Source: Hybos culiciformis
Lineage: Eukaryota > Arthropoda > Insecta > Diptera > Hybotidae
NCBI GenBank assembly: GCA_964007475.1
Contig: OZ023273.1
Coordinates: 148,277,308 to 148,341,307 of the forward strand
Length of the DNA stretch: 64,000 nt
Reading direction: 5' to 3'
The notes under the pieces were generated by a model. It searched no databases and was not told the origin of the DNA. It saw only the letters and a program-made list of their open reading frames with translations. Both the position numbers and the translations under genes were made by a program. This document shows, piece by piece, positions 29,701 to 44,700 of this stretch; position 1 is the first letter of the stretch, and each line of letters opens with the position of its first letter.

Positions 29701-32700
29701 AAAAAATTACCCAAATCCCATTTTTTTTGTTCCAAAACTTTTGTTTCTGAAAAATAATATTTGTTTAGCAATAATTTAAATTTAATGAAATTTTGTAAAT
29801 TTTGACTGTTGAAGTTTTTGGATTATAAACAAATTTGACGTAATAAAACTATATTGCTTGAAATATTTTCACTAATCTTTCTTCGTATTGATTATTGAAG
29901 CAATTAAAAATTTTTAATATCCTAAAATATGCTGAAACACCTGTACCGAGATTTCGTTATGAAAATTATTAGGTGAGTGAGATGAGATGACTCATTTTTC
30001 ACAAAAAATGATTTCATTTTATTTTTTACTGGTGAGATGATTCGATTTAAGTGTCATTTTACTCACTTGAAATTATTTGTGTGAGATTTCAAAATATTTT
30101 TTTTATAATTTTTTTTTGTATTCTTTTTTTTTTTTTTATGTAAGTATAATAAATGACATATAATATAATTTCGAAATATTTTCGAGACCCACTCATCTCA
30201 CTTTTTTATTAAAATCGATTTTTCGGAAAAGGTGGAATCATTTGGCGAGATCGTTTCATTTCACCCACTCACTCACTTAATAACGAAATCTCGGTACAGT
30301 TTATTGTAAAACCTCTAGGGTCATTCTTGACAGATTCTCATTTTTCTTTATAATAACAAGAAAGTCCGAATAAATTAAATTATATTTTAAATTTTTTTCT
30401 GAAATTTTTGGCAAAATTATTAACATTTGATGAAATATCTCATTTTTTTGGAAGCAAAACTTACGATTTGCTATTTCTCCTTTTGTTCCATTTGATTCTT
30501 CACTACCGCTTGAAGTTGATTCTGAACTTTCACTGGACATATCAAGGGAAGATATGCTAAAAATTATATTTTATTAAGTTTTAAACACTAAATAATATAA
30601 AATAGTTTTTAACTTACGGATCTATTGGTGCAATTTTATTAACATTTTTATTTTTACGTTCATCATCGCTTTCAGATAACTCTAAATCATTTTCTAGATC
30701 ACTAAAAAATTTAAAAAATATGAATTAAATTAATACAATAAAAATTTAATAAAATTTGATATAACTTACGTCGTTTTACTAGGCACAATTTTATCTTTTT
30801 CTGTGGAAAAAAAAAAAAGAATAAATAAAATTTTTAAGTGAGAAACATAAACTAACAATAAGCCTAGGAAATTAAAAAAAATTAAAGTAGGTATAAAACA
30901 AAAGTTTTATTTAGAAGGTTTATACTAAATGCTATCAGAGTTAAAAATATTCCTCGAGTAATTCAAAAACTCATTCTTAAAGACTAATTATTTAAAAAAA
31001 TAATTCAAAACTTATTGAGTATAATTTTTATTAAGTTTACTAATCTAAAATTTTATAATATATATCAAATTTTAATTTCATTTCACTTTAAGTAAATATT
31101 ATTTTTTCCTTAAGTTGCTTAGAATGAGCTATATAAAATTTTCACTTTATGCACAAATTAAAGGTAGTACTACAGATCGGATAAAATCGTTTTCATATAA
31201 AATTTTACCGGAGAAAAATTCGATTTTACCCTATCTTTAGTACTACTTTTAAATTGCGCTTTAACTCAAAAGCAAAACAGAAAATTTAAGTTATTTGGAA
31301 TTTAAATATTTGTCGTCAATTGTCGTCTTACACATGGGCTAGAATTAGTGTACATTTTTCAATTTATTTTATGTTTGTTTATTTATGCAAATATGATAAT
31401 TTAATGATTTACCTACTTACATTTTCAAAAGTAAAATAAAAAATTTTCCAAAAACTAATATTGTACGAAAATTATTTTTGTGAGTTTTTTGTTTCTCAAT
31501 TGCTAATGGCGACATAGTTTAAGCAAATTTCTCATTCAAAAATGATAAAATATTAAAGATTTAAAAATTCTACTCAATTCCTATAACTTTTTTAGACGAT
31601 ATATTTTTCTCATTCTTGAAATTTTTTTCTACAGGTGTTGAATATCACTTTGTTTTGAAATTGAGTTCTTTAATGAACTTGGTATAGAAGAGTAATAAAA
31701 ATCTTTCTATAATACAAATTCTATGCTTGAGACTGACTATTTTATTAAATTTCAAATTCATACGTTTTATTGTCAATTCATTGACATTTAAAGAAGTTAC
31801 TTTTGGGGTTTTTGTATAATGTCAATGCATTATTAAATTACAAAAATATAAAACATCAACCTAAGACATCTAAGAACTAATATATCTAAAATAAACTAAT
31901 TATGTTCTTACGTCTAACATTATTTGGTATCCGAATTGTAGGCGCATAAACATGATTGTTGACTTGATTAAACTGGAAGTTATCCTCAAGTTTTTTCTGT
32001 GGTGTGGGAGCTATGCCAGTTAATGGCATCAAACTAGTTATTGAGGACATCTCTTTTAATATATTTTCAATGTCACCACCATTCACGGAATCGCTCTAAA
32101 AAAAAAAAAAGAAGCAATTTAGATTGCAATATTTTTTTCATTAATTACTTAAATTACCCGATTAATTTCATTTGGTTGTGGATGCTGTTGTTTATGATGT
32201 TTTGGTATTGCTGGTAATTGAAATCTTCCATTTGGTAAATTATTTGGAGGATTAATGGATCCACCACCACCTTTGTCGCTAGGAGGACGTCCGTTAGGAA
32301 TAATTGATGGCGGTGGTAAATGTGGTTCGTTACTAGGTTTTTTTGTGCTGCCAACGATACTGCTGCCACTACTACTATTGGAACGATTTGATGATAAATG
32401 ATTGCCTCGTCCATTATTAAATGTGGATTTATTATCTAATTGCTTTTGAGGACCTCGTTGAATAGACGATGATTGTGATGAAGGATGATGTGGTTGTGAT
32501 GTTAAAGATGGTATTAACGGTTGACGGGGTTGTGATGATGATGCTGCTGTTGCTGCTGTTGATGATGAGGTTATTGTTGGTGGAACATTATTATTTCTGT
32601 GAACATTCGTCGTTAGATGACGTGCTGTTACACCAACAACCCCCTGCTGTATAAACCTCTTCGCATCATCAAAGTCCCCTAGTTTTTGGACAATATGAAT

Positions 32701-35700
32701 ATCGACATCAGTCGGTCCAAACTATATAAATTATATGAATAAAATTTTCATTAGTTTTTTTTTGTATTAAAATACATAATAATTTTTTTGGCATGTGGAT
32801 ATTAAGAAATATTAAATTCAAAAAAAAAAAAAAGTTTTGAAATTCACTTACGACACGAACAGGAGCAGAGAATAGTTCAGATGACTCTGAATCTGATGGC
32901 ATATTTTGTTGCCTTGCTTGCCTATCACGATGTCTTCTAGCATTGCGATCGTAATCATCCATCCTGAAATGCAAATTAGTAATTTAATAATATTTTAAAT
33001 TTCTGAATTCTTTGAATTTCTACGAACTAACTATAATGTAAATACGTAAACACTTTAAATATATTAATTTGTCAATAAGTGATAACAATTTTTTGTGTAA
33101 ACCTAAAGGAAATAATATCAAAATGATTTATTAATTTAGTTCTTCTAATAAATTTGTAATTTTTTGGTGCAATTTAAAAAGAGTGGCGAAAAAGGAAAAA
33201 AAATGTTGTAGCATCGCTGTAATAATCGTATAACATTACATATTAACCGCAACATCCATTAATGCAGAATTGTTGAATTCGTAATTTCTAGGAATCGATA
33301 ACAAGCTATATTAATAAACGTATATTGTCCCTAGACTTAATTTTAAAAGTTTTTGATTGCCACCCGAAAAAAAATAGATTTATGAAATAAAATCATTTCA
33401 AATTATCAAATTAATCATTCTGATGACTTCGAAGGTTGACACGACGGCAAAACTATTTTACAAACTTGCAAAGTTAAATAGAATTTCATGTTTGCTTCAA
33501 AATCGAATATTAAAATTTCTTCTAATAAAAAAATATAATTAACATTGAAATTACATGAGTAGGTATATACATTATGTTTAATATAGATGTGTGTGTATCT
33601 ATCAAGAAGCTCTTTGTGATGAAGCTAAAGTGAACTTTAATTCCATCTTAAAATTTTTGAAGTGTCTACTTTAAAAAAAAATAACAAATTTAATAAATAT
33701 TTAGCTGACTTAAATAAATAATAATAAAATAATAATAATAAGTTTAGCTTATACTAAAATAAAATATTATAAAAACGCATGAAAACAATTAACATAAGTA
33801 TGAATGTATGTATGTATGTATGTCTTCTTGAAATACTAAGTAAGTACATAATTTTTGTGCGTTTACATATATATAAATACAATTCTATTTTTAGTTGACT
33901 AAAATGAAGAAAATGATTTTCGAAAAAGTAAAAATTGGTTTCTAAGCTTATCAAGTAGAAAAAATTTCCGAAATCGTGCTAAAAAAAAGAAGAAGATAAA
34001 TCTAAAGAAATTATAGAACCGTTTCCGCAGTGAAATAATATTTGTTTGCATATCTTATTGTCGAATTTTATTTTCGATGAAGTTTGACGATGTGCACTTC
34101 TATGTAGTTTTACGCGAATTAAACAGAGAATACAAATTTCCAATTTTTAATTGATTTTTAGTTCGTATCATATATATATATAGGATTTCTTTATAATATC
34201 AGTGATTATTAATTCAATCAACAATATAATTATGACAAATAATAAAATGAGCACTTCACTCAAAAAAATATGACTAGAAGTCAGTGTTCAGTAAACTAGA
34301 TTTCCGAATTTTTCTGAGTTCTTTTAAAAGAAAAAATAATAACAGGTAAGTCAAGGCAATAATTAATTGCTAGAAATGAAAAATTATTTTAATTCTTCAA
34401 TTTATTTAATTTTTATTTTCACAACATTTAACTTTAAACAACCTCATAATACCAAGTCCATAACGTAATCGTTTAAATTGTCCGATTTAATACAATGCAT
34501 ATAAAATTAAAAAAGGTCACAGAAAACCGATAGTGCTAAGTACGAAATATATAAAAATAGTAACTTATAAGTGCTTTGGAAAATCAAGTTTTAAACTTGC
34601 CCAGAAAGTATATTGAAACCATCAATTTTATTACTCCAACAAAACGAGATATTTATCTATATAGTATTATCATTATCAAAACTTTGCTTAGAAAATTTTA
34701 ATATTTACATTATCTTCGATGACGTAATTGTTTGTTTTGGATTCCTCATATTTTTAAAATATTCATTCACTCAGCTAAAAAATTGATATTGGATTGATTG
34801 TACAAAAAAAAAAAGTGTGCTATTTTGAAAATTGAGTATAAGTATAAGAAAAAATATGGTTTCAATGATAAAATGATTTGTGAATTTATGATATTTATGG
34901 ATTTTCCACAAATCGATTAAATGAATATTTTACAATTTGTATTCTTGTGGAACAATAAGAAAGAAAAAAAAAATACAAAAAAAATTAAACATGAATGAAA
35001 CATACAGAAAGAACAATTTAAATATAATGACAACATTAATGTATAGTTATAGACAACACAGAACAGTAACGATATAACAACTTATAAAGCCAGAAATTTC
35101 AGAACGTATAAATTTACTTACTTTGATATTTTTTATGTTATTGTTCTTTATTAATTTTTTTACATCGAAGATATTATGATTATATTTTTCAAAAATTAAT
35201 CTTCAAATGGAAGAAAATACAAGTGAAAAAGTTGTTCTATTTGTTGAATAACTATTTAAACTTTGTAAATTATAGAAATGCGTGGATTATCAAAAATAAT
35301 AATTATATTTTTATTTTATAGTCTTCAAAATAGTTCTTTTTGTTTTTGGTTATAAAAATTATAACAAATTTCTTTTTTAATACAATTTAATTTTTTTTTT
35401 TTTATACTAGTAGTTAAAAAAAAAAAATTAGAAAAAAAAATAATAATTTATTTTATATATGTACACTTCTTTATGTAAAATATTGATCAATAATTCATAA
35501 AATGAAGTTTTTTCACATTTATCTGAAAATAAATGAAAAGAAAAAGTAAGTTTATAAAAAAAATTATATAAATAAAACTTTATCCATTTAAATAAATTCA
35601 AAACATGTTGTAGAAAATAAATAAGTATTTAAATAAAAAATTAAATATAGCATAATTATTTGAAAATATAACAAGAAACTGATGGCTTTTAATTAACTGG

Positions 35701-38700
35701 GACAAAGATTTTTAGTTATTTATTTTTATTTGATTATATGAATCAATAATTAACCATTGTTAAACCTGGTGTTTAAACTTAAAGTAAAAAAAAAAGGATT
35801 TCTTATTATTTAAAGGTGGTTTATGGTACTCACCGGTTTTTTTCTGGAGCTAATGTATGAAATTTTGAGCCAGGCAAAAAAAAACGATATATACCACAAT
35901 CTGCCTTAAGTTCAACCATGGCAGTAAAAATAATTTTAGATTGGGTAAGAACTAATGCAGTATGTACATACAAAAAAATGTACAATTTCTGTCATACGTA
36001 AAATACTTACATCTACATTCTTATTCATTTGTGAGCATAAATTACATAATGTCAGTGTTTTATTTAATTCCTTTCAAGAGTAAGGTAACTATTAGATATG
36101 ACATAATGTTGCAACTAAATTTGTTTTAATCAATATTCAGGAAAATAATTTATATCTGGATTTGGTGAAGTAATCCAAGTTTCCTATCTTTCAAGCTCAC
36201 AAAAATTCTAAATTGAAAAAAAAGGAAACCTTATGTATTCAACATCTCATTATTAATTTCATTTAAAAATATAAAAATTATATAGATAAACATTTCAAGT
36301 AATTTCTGAGGTTTCTCAAACTTAAATATTATAAAATAAAATCTTCTTAAATGAATAATGAATGGAATGAATTTATTCATAATTAAATAAAATAAATTAT
36401 TTCATAAAAATGGCCCACTTAAACTTATTTAAGCAGCAAAAATGACAAGAAGGAATTTTTCCATACGCATAATGTATACATACAATTTCATTCGATCATA
36501 TTTCACGGAAATATACTTCTTCGGTTCAAGCAAGTCAAAAAAAAAAAATCAATAAATCAACACTTATTTTAAGGGTATTCAAAAATTTAGAATTAAAAAA
36601 TTTTTATGTTAAATGGAAATTTTAAACAACATGAACTTTCATTAACCTTTTCAAGTAAATCACCACCACTTTGTGGGTTAAAACTACATAATTTAATTTT
36701 TTAATATTTTAATCAATCATATTAAAGTACCTACTTAAATGCAATAAAATAAAAAATCTTATTTCCTTTTCTTTTATTTTTAGAATTTACCAGTATTTAT
36801 AAATAAGTAAATATAAAAACAAAAACCACACAATCATATAAAAATATCGTATCACTAATTAGGTTAAATTTAAAAATTTTCTTATCAAAATGAAAATAAA
36901 CATTTTGGCTTTAAAAGCTCTAATTTAAATAAAAATATTTAAGTTAAAAAAAAAAAATTAATTTCCTTTTTATAATGTATGTAAAACATCAATCGACACT
37001 TAAATATTGTTCTTTTCTATTTATTATGGATCACAATTTAACATTGCATTACATTTGTTATGTTTTACACAAAGCCAGATAGAAATTAAATTAATAAGTA
37101 GAACACCTTTGTAATTCGAAAATTTTCCTGTATCCTGGAACAACATTGTTTTCTTTCGCCTTAAATTTATTAGTACGTTCAATGGTTCAATGTTTTAGTT
37201 TAATTGAAATAATTTCTATCGAAATTTGTATGTATACAATGTTTAGTACATGTGTATAATAAATTCTTAACGAAGTAAATAAATAATATTGTTTGTAGTT
37301 TTTAGAGCACACTCATTTTTTCATCTCCTTAAAAGTTGTCACGTTTATGTACATGTGTAAAGAAACAGAAGATTACATATCTTTTTATTATACTTGTCAC
37401 CATAACTATTCAATTTTCATAAAATCATATTTATTTTCCGGATAAATCGGTAATGTAAATAAACTACACTGAATCGAGATTTCAATAAATTTATTTATAT
37501 TTCCATATTTTTGTTCAACTTTTATCTTTTTTTTTAAATTCAATATTTTTCTCATTTCACATAGAAATTTTTTGAATTATGAAAACTGTTAAGGTGTAAG
37601 CGTAAGTAAAATAACTAAAGTATCCGATTACTATCGAAATATAAAATTATTAATTATTTTTTTATTATTATTTTCGTCTTTAAACATTTCGTTAATAAAT
37701 AAGTAAGTACTTAAGTAGATATTTACAATATAAGTATTCTAAATTTCAACTTCTAATTATTCTAGTAGATTACTTTATGGAGGTAATTAATTTTCATTAA
37801 TAAAATATTGATCTCTGGAAAACAATTTTGCTATTTAGGGCTATTTTTGAGAATTTTTAAATAACGAAATTTTCATTAAAATAAGACTTTGTTGATTTTC
37901 TACTAATTAAAAAAAAAATAAAATGAAAAACTATCTGGTATGTGAAAATAGAAGAACAAGTGATGTGTATTGATTGAATTTACTTGAGATCTGGAGGGTA
38001 ATCATAAGACACATAAATATACACTTAGGTTACATAATGCTGAAACCCAAATCAAAAAAGTATATTAAAAAAAAGTAAATCTGTATATCTGTATGTTTTT
38101 ATTTATTATAAAAACAATTCGAACCAAGTTTCTTCTTATTGAGTTGTTATTTCAATAATGCCAAATTTAATGAAATTTTGTCAGCTGAATAAATTTTAAA
38201 CGATAAACACATGTCATGCAAGTGAAAACGAAACAACCGTGATAGCTTCTTAAATAAATGTGTATTTTATATATCCACCATATATATAAATCTAAAAAGA
38301 AACATTAAAATTTAATTTGGAATAAATTTCACATTACATAAGATTCCTCCTACAAAGTTTGACGACATCTTCCATTATTTAATTGCTCTTTTAAATAGTT
38401 TTTTAGCAGTTTATAAAAAAAAATATCGCAAAGCACCAGTATATCGAATGAATTGATTAAAGTAAGTCTCATCCGTCTCATCCCAGTATCGAAAGTTTAT
38501 ACGGGGGTTTGAGAGAACATTATTGCTATTTTAAGTACATATTACACGTTATTTTTGAACATTGATGGTTCAAGTTGTAAATCATTTTTTCAAAGTATTC
38601 GTCGTTGTCTTGCAATATTTTTAGTAAATTTAATAAGATACTGAAAAAAATTATATACTTAGAAATATAGGCAAAATTAGACGACACTAATTAACCGTAT

Positions 38701-41700
38701 TTTTTCGACATTCCTTCCTAAATAATATTTTATGTTTTACGTTTACAGTACAGTAGTGCTTCTCGCTAAAAATTTCTAAACCAAACAAAATATTGTGAAT
38801 AAAAGAACTTATTCCGTCAAAAATAATGTGTAATATAATATGTAATGCTGTCTGTACGTACACACATAATATTTGTATTCATTTTAATTTGTAAAAAGCA
38901 TTCTTATTTTGTTTATAAGTTTAATAATCTCGTTTAAACGTTCTATGACATTGAAACGAAAATTATTATTATGATTTATTATAATTTGTATATTTACTTT
39001 TTTTCCGTTTGCAAAAGAAATCTAATACAAAATGTTATGGAATATTTTTCTTGATAATTTCTTCAAATAAATCTTATGTGTTGCAGTCAAATAAAGACAC
39101 ACCTTTTTTGTATCGAAATTTCGATTAATTTAGAGATTATTCTCTTACTATTCGTTAAATAAATTTTTTATTTTTTTTATAATAAATTCAAAAATTATAT
39201 ACTTATTCTAAATCTGTCTATCTATCTGTTAATGATATCATAGCACTGCAAACTTTAAGTCTATATTATATGTAGTTAAAAAACTCGGGTAACAAAAAAT
39301 ATATATAGAATATTATGATAATATTAACGTCAGTTTATAAAAAAAATTATTTCTTTAAAAAGTTAAGCTAAATTTTACAATGCAATAAAAATAATAAATT
39401 AAGCATTGGAAGTGCGAGAAAAAACTAATTTCTCGGTTTCAATTAATTTTAATACGATACCTAGTTTTTTAGAAAATGAAAAAGCGAATTATATATTTTC
39501 GTATATAATGTTCGTCCGTTCGTCCGCCATGCACTAAAATTCTTATAACCTTATAGCCAAATCGATTTTTTTTAATTTTTTAGTGTGAAGTCTAAGTCAC
39601 TTTCAACTCGATTAAAGATGAGATTCTAGGATTTCGAATTTGGGACTTAAAGAATTCTAAACCAACCAACAAGAAATAATTTAGATATAATGATTTGTAT
39701 ACATACTTACTTATTTATTTAAATTTTTTTAAAAATATGCATATATCCTGGTTGTGACCAAGGTATCTTGAAAGTAAAGTATTTTAAATTTATAAGACAC
39801 TATATTCTATGTATTTAATTATTGTTTTTATTTATATACTTAGTACTTAAAGCAAATTTTTTTTTGTCTTTAAATTGTTTTTTATGTTCAATCAAAATAA
39901 ATAAATTCCTCATCTATTTACTTTACTAGACAATAAATATAAAATACAAAATAAATACTATAAACAAAGACATATAATACCTATATTGCAAATAAAAGCC
40001 TGATAATACACTACATAGAATATAACATAATGTATTTATATGCGCGTAGAATTATGAGCAAAAAATATATTCTCACGCACGTAAACTTTGGTCATTCTTT
40101 TTGTCAAGTTTTTAAGTTGATTATAAATTATATATTGATTAGTAAATACGAACATAATGTTTGGATCACATCCTGAAACAATAAGAAAGCTTCTAATTTT
40201 CTATGATTTTTATATTCCTGTCATGTGTCTAATAACATTTCAATCCAAACTTCAAGATATCAGCCTTTCGTTCATTCAACCTTTCAACAAACGCAGTTGG
40301 AAATTTTCTGTTCCCAAAAATATTTTATCTTTTTTAAAGAAGCATGTTAATCGACCCAATTCGTAGAATTTATTATTACACCTTCGTACTATGTGAAATA
40401 ACTAATTTCAAAAAACTACTTTTGTTTAATTTATTTGGCCAAAAATGAACTTAGCGAGTTTTCACAGAACGACGACAATTATGTGAAAAGGCTACGACTG
40501 CTAGTTCAAATGATGATAAGCACATACATATATTATATTTTTCCACCGTAAATATATTTGATGATTATATATACAAACTGTTCAAAAGCGTTATTCTTCC
40601 AATAGCATAATTAATTGATGTAAATATGTAGATAAGATACGTAGATCAAAGTTAAAGTAATGTAATTTGTGTATAAGCTTGATGATCTCCCTTGGTGTTT
40701 TATTTTTTGTTTCCCTAATAAACACAAAAACAATTTTTTTTGTCTTGATTTACTTACTTATATTTTTGTATGCATTTTTTTTTTATAATTTTATTTATTT
40801 ATTTTTTTGTCGAGCTGCCAACAAAAATAATAATAACAACAAAACAATATAATATTAACATTATTTTCATATAAATATAAGTGTATGGTATAAGTTTATT
40901 TTACAAAGAAACCAAACTAATAAAAACATTTTCAACAAACCTAAAAAAAAAATTTTTTTTTCTTGCCCTTTCCGGTTGGCGCCCTACAGAAAATTAGACA
41001 AGTTTTTGCTTTTAAAATTTTTTATTTCATATCATTATTAGGTATAGTGTTTTGTGCATAAGAAAGCAAACATAAAAATTATTCTAGAAAATTCATAATA
41101 GTATTTTCCTTTTATTACACATTTTTAAAAGTAAATAATATTGCAGATTAAAAAAAATGTTTAAAATTTACGTGATTATGTATTTATTAAATCCATTAAA
41201 AGGAGCACAATCACCAACATAGGTAATGAATGACATTTTCGAGCAAATACCTACTTGAGAATAATTAGAAGTTAAAAAAGTAATTATAATAAATTAAGGA
41301 ATTGCATATTTTCTTCAAAAATAATTCAAGGCGAATTCGGTTATAAATCAAAAACAAATTGTAATTGGAATTATTCAGCAATACCTAAGTACTTTATCTT
41401 TTTTCTTAAGCATAGAGCTCTTGAAATTTTAATAATTCGAACTGAAATTCTTTATCGATGTAACTAAAACTAAATTCTCAATATACCTTACCTGCCTAAC
41501 AAAAAAAATAAAATTGAACAAGAAACCAAACAAGAAAAAAAAAAATATACGTGCATACTTATATCGTGCAAAGGTTATGATTACGTATTATTTTTATAAT
41601 TTACAAAAATAATAAATTTATTAGAAATACTATATCACATCTAATAAATAATAATAAATCGGTTGCGGAAATAAAATAAATGCCATAACAATAGTTAAAA

Positions 41701-44700
41701 ACACAAAAAAATGAATAAATCAAAAGTGTAAGGCATAATTCTAAAATCGATGTTCTGCAAGTTCACTAATCAAATCCGCATTTGCATTCAGTCATTCATA
41801 AATAAATTCGTAATCTGTTAAGTCACCCTTATTCTTCATTTGTCGAACATAATCTAATTTAAATACTTCTAGTTACATTACATACACATAATTTAATATT
41901 CTCAATTCTAAAAATTAGTTACATTTTTAATCGTTATAACTACTTTATTTGTTGAAAATAGTAAATAAATAAGTACACCAAGGGTATTTATTTTTCCTTT
42001 TTATTTTTTTTTTTAAATATTTTCAAACCTCAAGTAGAATAATTTTTTGTATGTTTACAATTTCATTACATACCAATTGAATTTTATTTTATTTTTTTTT
42101 ATATTTTTTTTTTGCTTTGTAAACACTTTAGGCCAAGGTCTTTTTTATTATTATGTTTATTATACATCTTTAAAAAATATATATAAAATAAGTCGACAAA
42201 ATTTCATATTTTTTTTAAATTTTATAAATTTATTTTAGCGGTAACTGATTGCAAGATTCAATTACCGTCGTTGTTGAATCTATAAATAAAAGAAGATAAG
42301 ATTCACAGCCCAAAAAAAGTACTTATAATAAAATGAACAGGCCCTTAATTCTAATATCTTTTTAAGCGAAAAATTCTGATAAAAAAAATGGGGTTCTGAT
42401 CTAAATAAAATTTACATCAGAACCCCATGAATTGAGGTTTTATTTTTGATTAGAACATATCGCTGTGACAAGAGGAGCTTTATAGCTTTTAAAAGAATTT
42501 TTATATAAAGCTTTTAAATATAAACAAAATCTTTATTTTATTATTATATTTTAATATTAACTAGTAGGTATTTGTTCTTTATGAACAAAAAAAAAATAGT
42601 GTAGGTAAATCTAGAAATCTTTTTTGGTTATCTATATGTTATGGGGTTCGGTTAAAATAGGGAAGAAAAATAAAAAGGTTATTGGAAAAAGCTGTTCTAT
42701 AAAGTTTCTCTACATTATACCAAAGAGTATGTATATCATAGAGAATTCAGTCCCATACAAAAAATATAAATCAAACAATTTAAATAAAAAATCTTAAATC
42801 ACAACCCCATGAGCTTATATTTATTTTTTTGCGAAATTCGCTCTCGCAAAAGTTTTAAAAACTTTAAAAATAACAACAGAGCTATAAAATTTTTAAAGTA
42901 TGGGATCGAATCGTCTGTGATATACATACTCTTTGATTATACCATAGACTAAGAATCGAATCGTCTGTGATATACATACTCTTTGATTATACCATAGATT
43001 AAGAATATACATAGATTCTTAGCGCACTTAATGGTATAAGACAATTTTTAATTTTTTAAAACTAGGTATTTAATCGAAAAGGAGAAAATACGGAATTCAA
43101 TTATGAAAAAAAAATGTTATTTAAATAATATAGATAATATATAAGTAATTAGAATTTGTTTTTATGAAATTTTTATTGCTCAGCATTGGTACTTATAACT
43201 ACATAGAACTCAAGGTAGACAATGCCAATTAATATAAAATTATTAAAATTAAATTCCAATGCGTCTGGTATTCTGTATTGAGCTTTCATTTTGCAAGAGA
43301 ATTTGCAATTGTTTATTTCTAGTAATAATATACGGGTCATATTAAATAATATCAAGGCTCAATAAAACAAAACACAATATTTTTAGTCTCAAATATTTTT
43401 AGTCTATCTCACATTCCGTGATATTTAAAAAGGGAAATTTAGGTGACGAATTCATTGAATATCTAAAAGTCATAATGAAATTTGTTTTCAATTACCCTGA
43501 AAACAACTTCTTTATAAAGGAAAATTTGACTTTGAATGTTGAATTCAAATAGCAAATTTTTAATAAAATTAATTAAAAATATAAAATTCATTAATTAAAA
43601 ATATAAATTCACTGTCTTTTAGATGTATGCATGACGATCTATATTTTAATTTCTTTTACGTTAATTAATAATAAAAAAAAAGAAAAATATAGGGAATCCA
43701 TTTGGGAATTTTATTATTATTATTTTAATTTTTTTTTTCAAGGCACAAGGTAATCTAATCGCAAAAATATTTTTTATCAATTAGTCAAATATCTTAAATA
43801 CATCATCACTACTGAATATTTAAAAGAACTTTATTAATTCAATTTTTTCAGATCTTTTTTAAAATAAATTACATTTTATTGAAATTTTAATTAAATTTAA
43901 TGCGAAATTGAAAATTAATTTAAAAACTTACTTAGCACATATTTATTTATTGGATTTAACTGAAAACGAAATAAAATCATATTTTTTCTTCACATTTATT
44001 TAAAGAACAAATTTTTTTTTGCATAACAACCGATTTTTTTTAATCAGAATTCGATGGATCTATTTCAGGGTTCTCATAAAGTTGCCAATACATACATGCA
44101 ATATGATTGTCAAACAAATCGTGGAACTAATCTTTGCGAATTTAAGCTTCAAAGTTTCTAATCATCAACATCTTATATTAGCGACCCGCGTTGCACAATT
44201 TGTTTAACAATTTATATAAATTATGTTTTAAATTACTTTAAAATTGTTTTTATTTATATTCAAATATTTTTTTTTATATTCTTTTCAGATATTTTTTTAC
44301 TTTTCTAGGAATTCTGATAAAGACGTTTAAAATTTTCAAGTTTTGTACGAATTTCGTATTTTGTATTTATCATAAAAATACTATTTTGAGTGGGAATGAA
44401 ATAAAATTTTGTTGTTAAAATTTTTTTTGTTGTAAAATTATTTAAATTTTTATATGAAAAGATATTAAAAAATATTTTAGCAACACTTTTTCTTTCATTT
44501 CAAAAATTAACTAAAGTATTGTGTGTATTTATTTGTTTTATGATTTTTTCTTTTTTTTTTTTTACTATTTAAATAAGGTACCTATTTAAGTTTATGTCCT
44601 AATATTTAATATACATATAAGTATGAACAGTACGTATATATATAATTTACTTCAATAAAAATTGGATAAAGATACTTAATACGCAAATTATTATATTTGA

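Noticed and set aside
40157..40366. 69-codon plus frame ([13 protein letters not shown]...)
   Set aside because: No recognisable family, inside the lilli first intron, and within the length expected by chance in this window.
41471..41520. Strong minus-strand donor CAG|GTAAGG in lilli intron 1, considered as another first exon
   Set aside because: No open frame with an ATG precedes it. It could only be a non-coding leader exon and has no further support.
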